Part shown: positions 1 to 5,560 of the stretch, one piece after another
Layout of the letters: every line of letters begins with the position of its first letter
How positions within the stretch are numbered: position 1 is the stretch's first letter
Assembly (NCBI GenBank): GCA_029243925.1
Contig: JAQWRC010000187.1
Location: forward strand, 1-8,734
From: Phycisphaerales bacterium
GTDB taxonomy: Bacteria > Planctomycetota > Phycisphaerae > Phycisphaerales > SM1A02
Length of the DNA stretch: 8,734 nucleotides
Direction: 5' to 3'
The notes under the pieces: model-generated
Told to the model about the DNA's origin: nothing
What the model saw: only the letters and a program-made list of their open reading frames with translations
Database searches by the model: none
Translations under genes and position numbers: made by a program

Positions 1-1
1 C

Positions 2-715
2 TCCGTGAGTGATCGAGACGTTTTTGCGCCAGTACTCTCTTTAAATGGAAAGTACGCCGCGGCAATGACGCACACATCCAGTCCGGTGAGGCAGACTGCA
101 TTGGTGACCTTCGATCCAACGAAATCGAATTCACTTGAAGAGATCATGCTTTCGACAAGTGAGCAGCTTTGGCCATTGGCATTGAATTCAGCGGTACCTG
201 AGCTGCTGTTCGCACGATCCAATATGGGTGATCAAATCGCGGTTCTCGAGGTCGTTTCCTTGGACAAGGATGCCGAGTCACGAGTGTTGATTTCAGAAGG
301 CGCGGTATACGGGGGTGCCGCATGGAACCCTGATGGCAGCATGCTTGCCTACATCAGCTCCGAGACGGGTCAATTCGAAGCATATGTCTCGAGTTACTCA
401 GAGGATGGGCTGGGCAAAGTGAACCTCGTATCCAATGGCTCGGTGGAGGCATTGGGGTGGACGCAGGAAGGCGGGGGGCTGCTCGGCTTGCGGTGGATCA
501 GTGATCACACGGAATACATGCGCACCGTTTCTCGCGTCGGAACGAGGATTACGCTCGGGCCCATAGTGGAAACAGGTCGGGTACTGGACAAGGACGAGAT
601 CAACTTCGCCGTCGATCTTGATGGGGGCATCTACACGATCCGAATCGGCGACGAGGAGCAGGCCGCCAGTCGTGTCCAGATGATCACGGACTGGGTTGCG
701 AACCTCGCTCGGTGA
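2..715 (+). CDS. C-terminal part of a TolB/PD40-type beta-propeller protein, possibly a Ser/Thr kinase sensor region (partial)
   Basis: The frame is open to the left window edge, so this is the 3' end of a larger gene; the GTG at 5 is only the first possible start inside the window. Two blade-like motifs are visible: FAPVLSLNGKYAAAM near residue 8 (counted from the GTG) and AAWNPDGSMLAYIS near residue 105, the latter close to the PD40/WD40-like W-S/N-P-D-G-x-x-(I/L)-A-(F/Y) signature. The last 40 residues (INFAVDLDGGIYTIR, then ITDWVANLAR at the end) resemble the closing strand of propellers fused to bacterial Ser/Thr protein kinases, where the chain typically ends in an N-W-F/V-E-E-L-like helix. 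The kinase link is inference from family resemblance, because no kinase domain lies in the window. It could equally be a free TolB-like or peptidase-associated propeller. No dockerin tail is present, unlike the genes downstream. Confidence 0.6.
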   Translation, partial: SVSDRDVFAPVLSLNGKYAAAMTHTSSPVRQTALVTFDPTKSNSLEEIMLSTSEQLWPLALNSAVPELLFARSNMGDQIAVLEVVSLDKDAESRVLISEGAVYGGAAWNPDGSMLAYISSETGQFEAYVSSYSEDGLGKVNLVSNGSVEALGWTQEGGGLLGLRWISDHTEYMRTVSRVGTRITLGPIVETGRVLDKDEINFAVDLDGGIYTIRIGDEEQAASRVQMITDWVANLAR

Positions 716-732
716 ACGCGGGCATGCTGCGA

Positions 733-801
733 TCAGGAGCAGCTGTTCCAGTTGGAAATAACACTCAGCAGATCTTCAACGTTGTATGGGCTGGCAGAAC
801 C
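733..801 (-). pseudogene. Relic of a dockerin tail (second module and stop), minus strand
   Basis: Read on the minus strand, this stretch encodes SPYNVEDLLSVISNWNSCS followed by TGA (stop at 735-733). This is the second half of the Cys-ended dockerin tails found in the intact genes of this window (compare PYNVDDLLAVISAWGPCE in the gene ending at 6442). It keeps the PY(N)V-x-D-L-L core, the spacing to W, the final Cys and the Cys-X-stop ending. Nothing upstream in the frame resembles the first dockerin module or an enzyme, so only the last 20 or so codons survive. It abuts, head to head, a similar relic on the plus strand. I infer the degraded 3' end of a lost dockerin-bearing gene. Confidence 0.65.
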
Positions 802-824
802 CATACACCGTTGATGATCTCCTG
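766..824. repeat. 25-nt imperfect inverted repeat formed by two opposed dockerin tails
   Basis: The arms are 766-790 and 800-824, with 22 of 25 positions complementary and a 9-nt loop (CTGGCAGAA). The inner 8 bp, ending in GTATGGG/CCCATAC, are perfect. Each arm is the coding sequence for the (N/T)-V-x-D-L-L core of a dockerin tail, one per strand. The RNA could fold into a strong hairpin about 50 nt after the stop of the propeller gene and might weaken read-through, but no T-run follows, so it is not a standard intrinsic terminator. Confidence 0.8.
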
Positions 825-857
825 ATTGTCATTGGTACTTGGGGCCCCTGCGAATAA
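789..857 (+). pseudogene. Relic of a dockerin tail (second module and stop), plus strand
   Basis: The plus strand reads GWQN then PYTVDDLLIVIGTWGPCE and TAA (855-857). This matches, position for position, the end of the intact dockerin tail of the gene at 5561-6442. The last codons, the stop and one following base (838-858) are identical at DNA level to 6423-6443. Going upstream in frame, sense to the tail is lost at about 789 and a TAA lies at about 758-760, so there is no complete gene and no first dockerin module. The upstream sequence is instead the antisense of a second tail relic. I infer the end of a decayed or deleted paralogue of the thioredoxin-dockerin gene or a relative. Confidence 0.75.
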
Positions 858-1069
858 CTTAGGCGGGCCATCTACTGTCTCATCCAGTCCGCGGCATTCG
901 CCGGACCTCTGCTGCTCTCGCTCAACATCCCTTGGGCGGCAGGAGAGGCGGTGGAGTTCTTTATATATAGAGTCTGGTAACAGGGTATGCATGGCCTATC
1001 CCTCCATTGAATGAAGCTCCTTAGATGGATTATTGTGGCATTTAGGGCAGAAATGCATATTCTGCATTA
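858..1069 (+). other. Non-coding spacer before the first esterase gene, with a weak promoter candidate
   Basis: No frame gives a recognisable protein here. An AT-rich island, TTTATATATAG (960-970), contrasts with its GC-rich surroundings and could supply a -10 element for the gene at 1070, leaving a leader of roughly 90-100 nt. I see no well-spaced -35 hexamer; TTGGGC at 932 is too far away. The rest of the spacer shows no tRNA, riboswitch or terminator that I can recognise. This is a weak promoter call from base composition and position only. Confidence 0.25.
1047..1065. promoter_or_regulatory. Palindrome directly in front of the esterase start
   Basis: GCAGAA (1047-1052) and TTCTGC (1060-1065) are perfect 6-bp inverted arms around ATGCATA, ending 4 nt before the ATG at 1070. 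The segment occupies the place where a Shine-Dalgarno would lie, and no purine-rich SD is seen. It could be an operator or a small hairpin affecting initiation. Chance occurrence is possible because the arms are short. Confidence 0.3.
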
Positions 1070-2740
1070 ATGAGACTCCTCGCCACAATCGTCGTGTGCC
1101 TGCTCGCCGTAGCATCCGCCAACGCCCAGAACATCAATTTCCCGCATGATGGGCTCGATCGTCAGTACCGGATCCATATCCCAGACCAGCTGTCTGAATC
1201 GCCAGCCTTGGTCTTGGCACTTCATGGCTACAGTGGCAACAACAACGACATGATCAACAACTACGGTTGGACCGAGCTGGCCGATGAGCGGGGATTCATC
1301 GTAGCCTGCCCGAACGGAACACAGGACCAATGGGGCAACCGCTTCTGGGATGTCGACTATGACTTCCATCAGAATCTCGACATCGATGACGACGGCTTCT
1401 TGTCTGCTCTGGCACTGCACCTGCAGAATCTGTACGGGCTTGATCCGAATCGAGTCTTTGTAACCGGATTTTCCAATGGCGCCGAAATGTGCTTTCAACT
1501 CGCGTGTCGGGAGTCAGAAAGCTTCGCCGCCTTTGCGCCGATCGTCGGCATGATGCTGGATCCGCTCTTTACGAATTGTGAACCAGACGTACTTCGCCCC
1601 ATCCTGTCACTGAATGGGACGGATGACAATGTCACGCTCTTCGATGGCGACATGAACAACAGCGGTGGCTGGGGTGCATATCATTCCATCCCGGACACCA
1701 TGGCGTTGTGGGCAAACATACTCGGTACAACCGGATTCGAGCGGACGTATCTTCCAGATACGGATCCAAATGACGGCAGCACGGTGCGTCTGGATGTCTA
1801 CAGTTCGTCGCAGCATGGTCTCGAGCTCTGGTACTACCTGGTCATCGGTGGCGGGCATGACTGGCCGGGCCAATGGGGAAACATGGATATCAATGCTGCG
1901 GTCGAGGTCTGGAACTTCTTCGACGGTCTTTCAGATGAGCCGTGCACACCAGGCGATTTCAATGGAGATGCAGTCGTCAACGTGACCGATCTGCTGCTGG
2001 TCATCTCGGGCTGGGAGAATCCGTACAACGTGACCGACCTGCTGACGGTCATCGGCGCATGGGGTTCAACATGTTCATTCTCCGGCGCTTGCTGCCTGAG
2101 TGATGGGTCGTGTAACTACATTGATTCCAACGCGTGCGAAGAAGCAGGGGGGTACTGGAGTGGTGCCAGCACATCCTGCACGGTTTCCAACTGTCCTCAG
2201 CTTGGCGCCTGCTGCTGGGAGGATGGCACCTGTGATGTACTGCTGTCGAACCTCTGCACGGATGGAGGCGGATCCTTCCGCGGTGCAGATACGAACTGCA
2301 GCTCCGTTGATTGCAGCGCCGAATTCAACGACGAGTGCATCGATGCAATGGTCGTCACAAATGGATCTATTCCGTTCACGACGCTCGAAGCCACGACAAG
2401 CAGCGATGCCTACAACGATTCCCAATGTTCTGGGACGTACCTGGGCGAGATGCATGCAGATATCTGGTTTTCCTATGCGGCGACATGCACCGGCACACTG
2501 TCTGTCAGCACCTGCAATACGGCTACGTTTGATACGGATCTTGTTGTCTATCAAGGCACCTGTTCAAATCTGATTCAAATCGCGTGCAACGGGGATGACG
2601 ATGACAACTGCGGGGGCTATACATCGCAGCTGAATGTCGATGTCACATCTGGTGAGCAGTATTTGATCCGGTTGGGCGGCTGGGAATCCGGCAACAGCGG
2701 AACGGGCACGCTTGCCATCGATTGTGAGGATGGTGAGTAA
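1070..2740 (+). CDS. Secreted LpqC/PHB-depolymerase-like esterase with internal dockerin, two GACC modules and a jelly-roll-like C-terminal domain
   Basis: A predicted exported alpha/beta-hydrolase of 556 residues. Residues 1-19 form a signal peptide (MRLLATIVVCLLAVASANA, cleavage after ANA). The catalytic domain (about 20-288) has the oxyanion HG at 52-53, nucleophile elbow GFSNG with Ser135, an acid in GTDD (Asp186 likely) and GGGHDWPG with His263, the hallmark of the LpqC/COG3509 group of poly(3-hydroxybutyrate) depolymerases and feruloyl esterases. The substrate is therefore an ester of a polymer or plant/algal material, not determinable further. A cysteine-bracketed dockerin follows (292-335), then two GACC six-cysteine modules (339-375, 379-415) and a pre-peptidase-C-terminal-like beta domain (416-553; DIWFSY, STCNTATFDTDLVVY) also found in the gene at 6900-8734. 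It lies 7 nt before the next gene, so co-transcription is likely. The internal, not terminal, dockerin is unusual next to its neighbours. Confidence 0.85.
   Translation: MRLLATIVVCLLAVASANAQNINFPHDGLDRQYRIHIPDQLSESPALVLALHGYSGNNNDMINNYGWTELADERGFIVACPNGTQDQWGNRFWDVDYDFHQNLDIDDDGFLSALALHLQNLYGLDPNRVFVTGFSNGAEMCFQLACRESESFAAFAPIVGMMLDPLFTNCEPDVLRPILSLNGTDDNVTLFDGDMNNSGGWGAYHSIPDTMALWANILGTTGFERTYLPDTDPNDGSTVRLDVYSSSQHGLELWYYLVIGGGHDWPGQWGNMDINAAVEVWNFFDGLSDEPCTPGDFNGDAVVNVTDLLLVISGWENPYNVTDLLTVIGAWGSTCSFSGACCLSDGSCNYIDSNACEEAGGYWSGASTSCTVSNCPQLGACCWEDGTCDVLLSNLCTDGGGSFRGADTNCSSVDCSAEFNDECIDAMVVTNGSIPFTTLEATTSSDAYNDSQCSGTYLGEMHADIWFSYAATCTGTLSVSTCNTATFDTDLVVYQGTCSNLIQIACNGDDDDNCGGYTSQLNVDVTSGEQYLIRLGGWESGNSGTGTLAIDCEDGE
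1943..2074 (+). other. Dockerin-like module, short form, internal
   Basis: Residues 292-335 of the first esterase. The first repeat has a calcium-loop pattern, D-F-N-G-D-A-V-V-N-V-T-D, followed by LLLVISGW. The second repeat keeps only PYNVTDLLTVIGAWG; the acidic loop before it is missing. Cys292 and Cys335 bracket the module. In the neighbouring genes the protein ends one residue after the last Cys, whereas here the chain continues into GACC modules. Confidence 0.75.
2084..2314 (+). repeat. Two GACC six-cysteine protein modules in the first esterase
   Basis: Residues 339-375 and 379-415 each follow GACC-x5-C-x7-C-x13-C-x4-C, with a GG-x-(W/F)-x-G core between the fourth and fifth cysteine. 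They are the same module that makes up almost all of the next protein (2748-3728). Six cysteines per module would allow three disulfides. This is a repeat at protein level and the DNA copies are well diverged. Confidence 0.8.
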
Positions 2741-2747
2741 GTAGTCC

Positions 2748-3728
2748 ATGCGTCCTTCCACCATGATTCTGTGCCTTGCCGGTATATGCGCTGCGTTGAT
2801 TTCTGCAGCAGCACAAGCCGTAGGTGCGTGCTGTGACAGCGACGCAGGGGAGTGCATAGAATTTCCCGATCCGATGCTCTGTGATATGTTCAATGGAACA
2901 TGGATGGGCGATGGGACGGAATGTTCGACCGTCGATTGCAGCGCTGGTGCATGTTGCACCTTCACGTTTGAATATGAATGCTGGGATGCAACCTCAGCCG
3001 CCGAATGTGAGTCGATGGGCGGCGAATTTCTCGGTGCGCTTTCGACCTGTGAACTTGAGGGCAGCTACTGCCAGAGCGCCATCGGTGCCTGCTGCATCGA
3101 TGACAACGAGTGCTGGGATTTCATCCCCGAGGATGAGTGCGGCTGGATGGGTGGGAAGTTCTTCGGTGAAGGGACGACCTGCTCTCAGGATGCTCCTTGG
3201 TGTGTCATGCTCATCGGTGCATGCTGCTTCGGGGATTCCTGTGAGGATTTTGTTGAACATGACCAATGTGAAATGATGGGTGGCGTCTTCTGGGCCGATG
3301 ACTGCAGTCTGCTCGAGGACGTCGAGATGTGTGTGCCCAGTCCTGGCGCATGCTGCTATGGCGACACGGAATGCGTCGATGACGTGGTGGAGGCCGAGTG
3401 CTGGTCGTCGGGAGGTGCGTTCTATGGGGTGGGGTCCACCTGCGATGCCGATGGAGCTGGTTGCGCACCGTATCCCATCGGCGCCTGCTGCCTTGAGGAT
3501 GGCGATTGCTTTGAAGTCGACTTCCTCGATTGCCTCTTCTCCGACGGCGATTTCCTGGAGGACGAGTCGTGCAGCAGTGCTGTGTGCATCGAGTGCCTGG
3601 CCGACTTCGAACCGGATGGCGTGATCAACGTGACGGATCTGCTGGTGGTGATTGAAAGCTGGGGCGACCCGTACGGCATCGACGACCTGCTGCTGGTCAT
3701 TTCAGAGTGGGGCACCAACTGCTTCTGA
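2748..3728 (+). CDS. Secreted protein of six GACC six-cysteine modules plus a dockerin tail
   Basis: A 326-residue exported protein with no catalytic domain that I recognise. Residues 1-24 are a signal peptide with a clear AQA cleavage site. The mature chain is six consecutive modules (26-64, 67-108, 113-152, 157-195, 200-239, 245-280). Each starts GACC and carries six cysteines, 36 in total, with a GG-x-F/W-x-G core. It ends in a short-form dockerin (283-325) and stops one residue after the final Cys. The modules are acidic and rich in Trp/Phe/Tyr near the GG core, which would suit a disulfide-stabilised binding or spacer rod in the periplasm, on the surface or outside the cell; that role is inference. 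The ATG at 2748 is preferred over that at 2763 because Arg2 completes the signal peptide. It begins 7 nt after the esterase stop, with GGTGAG just upstream, suggesting coupled translation. I know similar GACC repeats from other planctomycete-like secreted proteins but no established function. Confidence 0.85.
   Translation: MRPSTMILCLAGICAALISAAAQAVGACCDSDAGECIEFPDPMLCDMFNGTWMGDGTECSTVDCSAGACCTFTFEYECWDATSAAECESMGGEFLGALSTCELEGSYCQSAIGACCIDDNECWDFIPEDECGWMGGKFFGEGTTCSQDAPWCVMLIGACCFGDSCEDFVEHDQCEMMGGVFWADDCSLLEDVEMCVPSPGACCYGDTECVDDVVEAECWSSGGAFYGVGSTCDADGAGCAPYPIGACCLEDGDCFEVDFLDCLFSDGDFLEDESCSSAVCIECLADFEPDGVINVTDLLVVIESWGDPYGIDDLLLVISEWGTNCF
2823..3587 (+). repeat. Six tandem GACC cysteine modules (36-42 residues each)
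   Basis: The invariant features are G-A-C-C, a third Cys 5-8 residues on, a fourth 8-9 later, a fifth usually 14 later (12-13 in modules 4 and 6) and a sixth 5-9 after that. Module 4 has lost the usual G after the aromatic residue (VFWADDC) and module 6 has S-D-G-D-F in place of the GG core. Module boundaries are separated by 2-5 residues, so the protein is almost purely repeats. Confidence 0.85.
3594..3722 (+). other. Dockerin-like tail, short form, C-terminal
   Basis: Residues 283-325. The first loop is D-F-E-P-D-G-V-I-N-V-T-D followed by LLVVIESWG; the second repeat is PYGIDDLLLVISEWG without a loop. Cys283 and Cys325 bracket the module and only Phe follows before the stop. The last 16 codons are very close in DNA to the end of the next gene (4844-4891), both reading D-D-L-L-L-V-I-S-E-W-G. 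Confidence 0.8.
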
Positions 3729-3840
3729 CTCAATCGTTCCGGGGTGGTACTGGATCCGGCTTGCTGGATATTTTGGCAATGCAAAGAAGAAACTGTCTGG
3801 TTGCATCGGCCACCCGTGGGTGCTTTAATGAACGACTGCA

Positions 3841-3845
3841 AGGAG
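3841..3845 (+). promoter_or_regulatory. Shine-Dalgarno that fixes the start of the second esterase
   Basis: AGGAG lies 8 nt before the ATG at 3854, inside AAGGAGAGACCGCAATG. A longer in-frame reading from 3707 exists, but it would overlap the previous gene, has no such site and would bury the signal peptide at residue 50, so 3854 is the start. Confidence 0.8.
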
Positions 3846-3853
3846 AGACCGCA

Positions 3854-4891
3854 ATGGCGACCTGGAAGTATTTCGCAGCAACGGCAGTGCTTGGACTGGT
3901 TTGGGTGAGCTCTGCCATAGCCGGTGGTTTGCAGTCCACCCAATACATCAATGTCGACGGTCTGAGCCGCCAGTATCTGATCTACCTTCCCGTCGACTTC
4001 TCCGAGGACGAGAACATGCCCGTCATGATGTGGCATCATGGTGGTGGTGGAACAGCAAATGGCGGTATCTACGAGGCGGACTTCCGCTCCCTCGCCGATT
4101 CGGAGCGATTTATCGCGGTGTATGCACAGGCCTACCCCGATGTCCTTGAAGGATGCACGTGCTGGGGATACGAGGAGCCCGGTGGATATGAAAACGGCAA
4201 CTGGGAGATCGACCTTGCGTACACCAGCGCGGTCATCGACGATCTCGTCGACAGTTTCAATGCAAACCGCAGTCGAATCTACGCCGGCGGCTACTCGATG
4301 GGTGGAAGCTACGTCTGGGATCTCGCCTGCAACAAGAGCGATGAGATCGCCGCAGTCGCGCCGGTGGCGGCAAGCATGTATCAGTGGACCCTCGACCTGT
4401 GCGATTCGGCGGCGTCAACCGCGATTTGCCACATCCTCGGTACCAACGACTTCTATGCGCCCTACGACGGCGGGTGGGTGCCGTCCGCGGCGGAACAGCA
4501 CACCTACTGGGTTGACAAGAACGATTCCGAACCCACGCCCGAGGTCGTCAACCTCGGTGGCGGTGTGACCCGATACACCTGGGCCGAGCAAGCTGAAAGC
4601 TGTCATGCCGTCCAGCATTTCAAGCGGCAGGGCGGCGGGCACGACGTCCCTTCCTTCGCAGTGTCCGTGATCTGGGAGTTCGTCTCCCGGCACGAACTGG
4701 ACGGTGTGACCGACTGCATCGAGACCGAATGCTCCGGAGACCTCAATGGTGATGACGCCGTCGGCGTCGATGACCTGCTCGGGGTGATCGCCGGTTGGGG
4801 CGGCCCCAATGGGGACGTCGATGGGAATGGCACCACGACGGTCGACGACCTGCTGCTGGTCATCTCGGAGTGGGGCAACACCTGTCCCTGA
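3854..4891 (+). CDS. Secreted LpqC/PHB-depolymerase-like esterase with full-length dockerin tail
   Basis: 345 residues. The signal peptide is residues 1-23 (AIA cleavage). The alpha/beta-hydrolase domain (about 28-284) shows an HHGGGG oxyanion region at 61-66, nucleophile elbow GYSMG with Ser148, acid in GTNDFYAPYDGG (Asp199) and QGGGHDVPS with His263, i.e. the complete triad of the LpqC/COG3509 esterase group (PHB depolymerase and feruloyl esterase relatives). It is a paralogue of the gene at 1070-2740 but distant: the N-terminal strand Q-x-x-x-(V/H)-D-G-L-x-R-Q-Y is shared (DGLDRQYRIHIP against DGLSRQYLIYLP). The dockerin (293-344) has both calcium loops and ends Cys-Pro-stop. It follows the all-cysteine gene by 125 nt and probably belongs to the same transcript. 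Natural substrate unknown; an extracellular polyester or aromatic ester is the family-based guess. Confidence 0.88.
   Translation: MATWKYFAATAVLGLVWVSSAIAGGLQSTQYINVDGLSRQYLIYLPVDFSEDENMPVMMWHHGGGGTANGGIYEADFRSLADSERFIAVYAQAYPDVLEGCTCWGYEEPGGYENGNWEIDLAYTSAVIDDLVDSFNANRSRIYAGGYSMGGSYVWDLACNKSDEIAAVAPVAASMYQWTLDLCDSAASTAICHILGTNDFYAPYDGGWVPSAAEQHTYWVDKNDSEPTPEVVNLGGGVTRYTWAEQAESCHAVQHFKRQGGGHDVPSFAVSVIWEFVSRHELDGVTDCIETECSGDLNGDDAVGVDDLLGVIAGWGGPNGDVDGNGTTTVDDLLLVISEWGNTCP
4730..4885 (+). other. Dockerin-like tail, long form, C-terminal
   Basis: Residues 293-344. Both repeats carry an acidic loop: D-L-N-G-D-D-A-V-G-V-D-D and D-V-D-G-N-G-T-T-T-V-D-D, each followed by LL-x-VI-x-x-WG. This is the closest match in the window to a classical two-repeat type I dockerin. 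Cys293 and Cys344 bracket it. Confidence 0.85.
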
Positions 4892-4909
4892 TTCAAAGAG
4901 TGCGCTGAT

Positions 4910-5323
4910 CTAGTTCTTGTCAGGCTGAGCGGGAATAGGAATTTCCGTCAATCCGGCACCGATCAGCATGATGCCTGCGCCAGCCTGGCTTTGGCCCATG
5001 GCGATCCGAGCCTGTTCCTTGGAGTCCATGATCGCTATACCGGGATCATTCTTGTTGGCCTCGAAGCCCATGGCGATTCGTGCGACGCCGTTGGCGTCCA
5101 GCAGGGCGAAGCCCACGTCGCCATTCTCTTCATTGGTGCCCATGACGATTCGCGGTTTGCCATCATGGTTGATGGTCAGATTCTCAAGCGTCATGTTCTT
5201 GGGTGCTTGTTGGGTCATGCCGAGAAACAGTGACAAAGCCAAGCCTGCTCCGAGCCCAGCCAGGGCAAATTGTTGTCGGCGGACGCGAGATTCCAGAGCA
5301 GTGATTTTTTCTTCCGTGGACAT
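4910..5323 (-). CDS. Small membrane-anchored protein with 24-residue RIxMG repeats
   Basis: 137 residues, unknown function. Residues 1-18 are a charged, probably helical or coiled-coil segment (STEEKITALESRVRRQQ), 19-35 a transmembrane helix (ALAGLGAGLALSLFLG), and the rest a probably extracytoplasmic repeat region. Repeats start at R58-I-V-M-G, R82-I-A-M-G and R106-I-A-M-G, exactly 24 residues apart, each followed by a hydrophobic strand (VGFALLD, PGIAIMD, AGIMLIG). This recalls bacterial proteins with repeated GKPRIVLG...GLALLD strands, which have no established role that I know. The pattern suggests a small beta-solenoid. The start at 5323 is chosen because AGGAG lies 6 nt upstream; a longer reading from 5428 lacks a site and adds an unlikely leader. 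The gene converges on the esterase with 18 bp between stops and has no dockerin. Confidence 0.75.
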   Translation of the reverse strand: MSTEEKITALESRVRRQQFALAGLGAGLALSLFLGMTQQAPKNMTLENLTINHDGKPRIVMGTNEENGDVGFALLDANGVARIAMGFEANKNDPGIAIMDSKEQARIAMGQSQAGAGIMLIGAGLTEIPIPAQPDKN

Positions 5324-5329
5324 GTACTT

Positions 5330-5334
5330 CTCCT
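5330..5334 (-). promoter_or_regulatory. Shine-Dalgarno of the RIxMG repeat protein
   Basis: AGGAG on the minus strand, 6 nt before the ATG at 5323-5321. It decides the start codon in favour of the 137-residue form. Confidence 0.75.
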
Positions 5335-5414
5335 GAGGGTGCGTTAAAGGGGTGTAAAGTAACGATATCAGATTTGAGTCCTCCAATGACTTGTGCGGGT
5401 TTGCACATTGCGTA

Positions 5415-5442
5415 TTGGCACGATGCATTCGAGCCCTATACT
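5415..5442 (+). promoter_or_regulatory. Sigma70-like promoter of the thioredoxin-dockerin gene
   Basis: TTGGCA (5415-5420) and TATACT (5437-5442) each match the consensus in 5 of 6 positions and are 16 bp apart. Initiation near 5449 would give a leader of about 110 nt before the ATG at 5561. The site lies in the 237-bp region (5324-5560) between two divergent genes. On the opposite strand I found no equally good promoter for the repeat protein. Planctomycete promoters are poorly defined, so function is inferred from the E. coli-type consensus. Confidence 0.5.
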
Positions 5443-5531
5443 CTCGATGTACTCAGTTGCCTTGGCCATCCAGGAGTGATGGCGGCTTTGTGCCTTATTT
5501 GCACTGCTCAAGGGCAACACGACCTCATACC

Positions 5532-5548
5532 GTCTCCGCATCGGAGAC
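5532..5548 (+). promoter_or_regulatory. Leader hairpin covering the GGAG in front of the thioredoxin-dockerin gene
   Basis: GTCTCCG (5532-5538) and CGGAGAC (5542-5548) form a perfect 7-bp stem with a CAT loop. The right arm contains GGAG (5543-5546), the only purine-rich site between the predicted promoter and the ATG at 5561. Folding would hide it, so the hairpin could tune initiation. A 4-codon reading ATG-ACA-CCT-TTA-TGA (5550-5564) overlaps the start by ATGA, but its spacing from GGAG is too short to be convincing. Confidence 0.35.
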
Positions 5549-5560
5549 CATGACACCTTT

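Noticed and set aside
766..824. Intrinsic terminator of the propeller gene
   Set aside because: The hairpin is strong but has no following T-run, and both arms are explained as dockerin coding sequence.
765..992. Minus-strand open frame of 75 codons over the relic region
   Set aside because: It is in a different frame from the minus-strand dockerin relic, shows no recognisable motif and has no start site signal; it is an incidental opening.
2075..2554. Antisense open frame of 159 codons opposite the GACC and beta-domain part of the first esterase
   Set aside because: It is a shadow caused by codon bias of the coding strand, with no motif of its own.
2823..3587. Tandem DNA repeat or CRISPR-like array
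   Set aside because: The repetition is in the protein cysteine pattern; the DNA units vary in length and sequence and lie in one intact reading frame.
3707..3853. Extended N-terminus of the second esterase
   Set aside because: It would overlap the preceding gene and put the signal peptide at residue 50; AGGAG before 3854 marks the true start.
3422..4039. Minus-strand open frame spanning the end of the GACC gene and the start of the second esterase
   Set aside because: It crosses two well-supported genes and is rich in Ser/Arg/Pro as expected for an antisense shadow.
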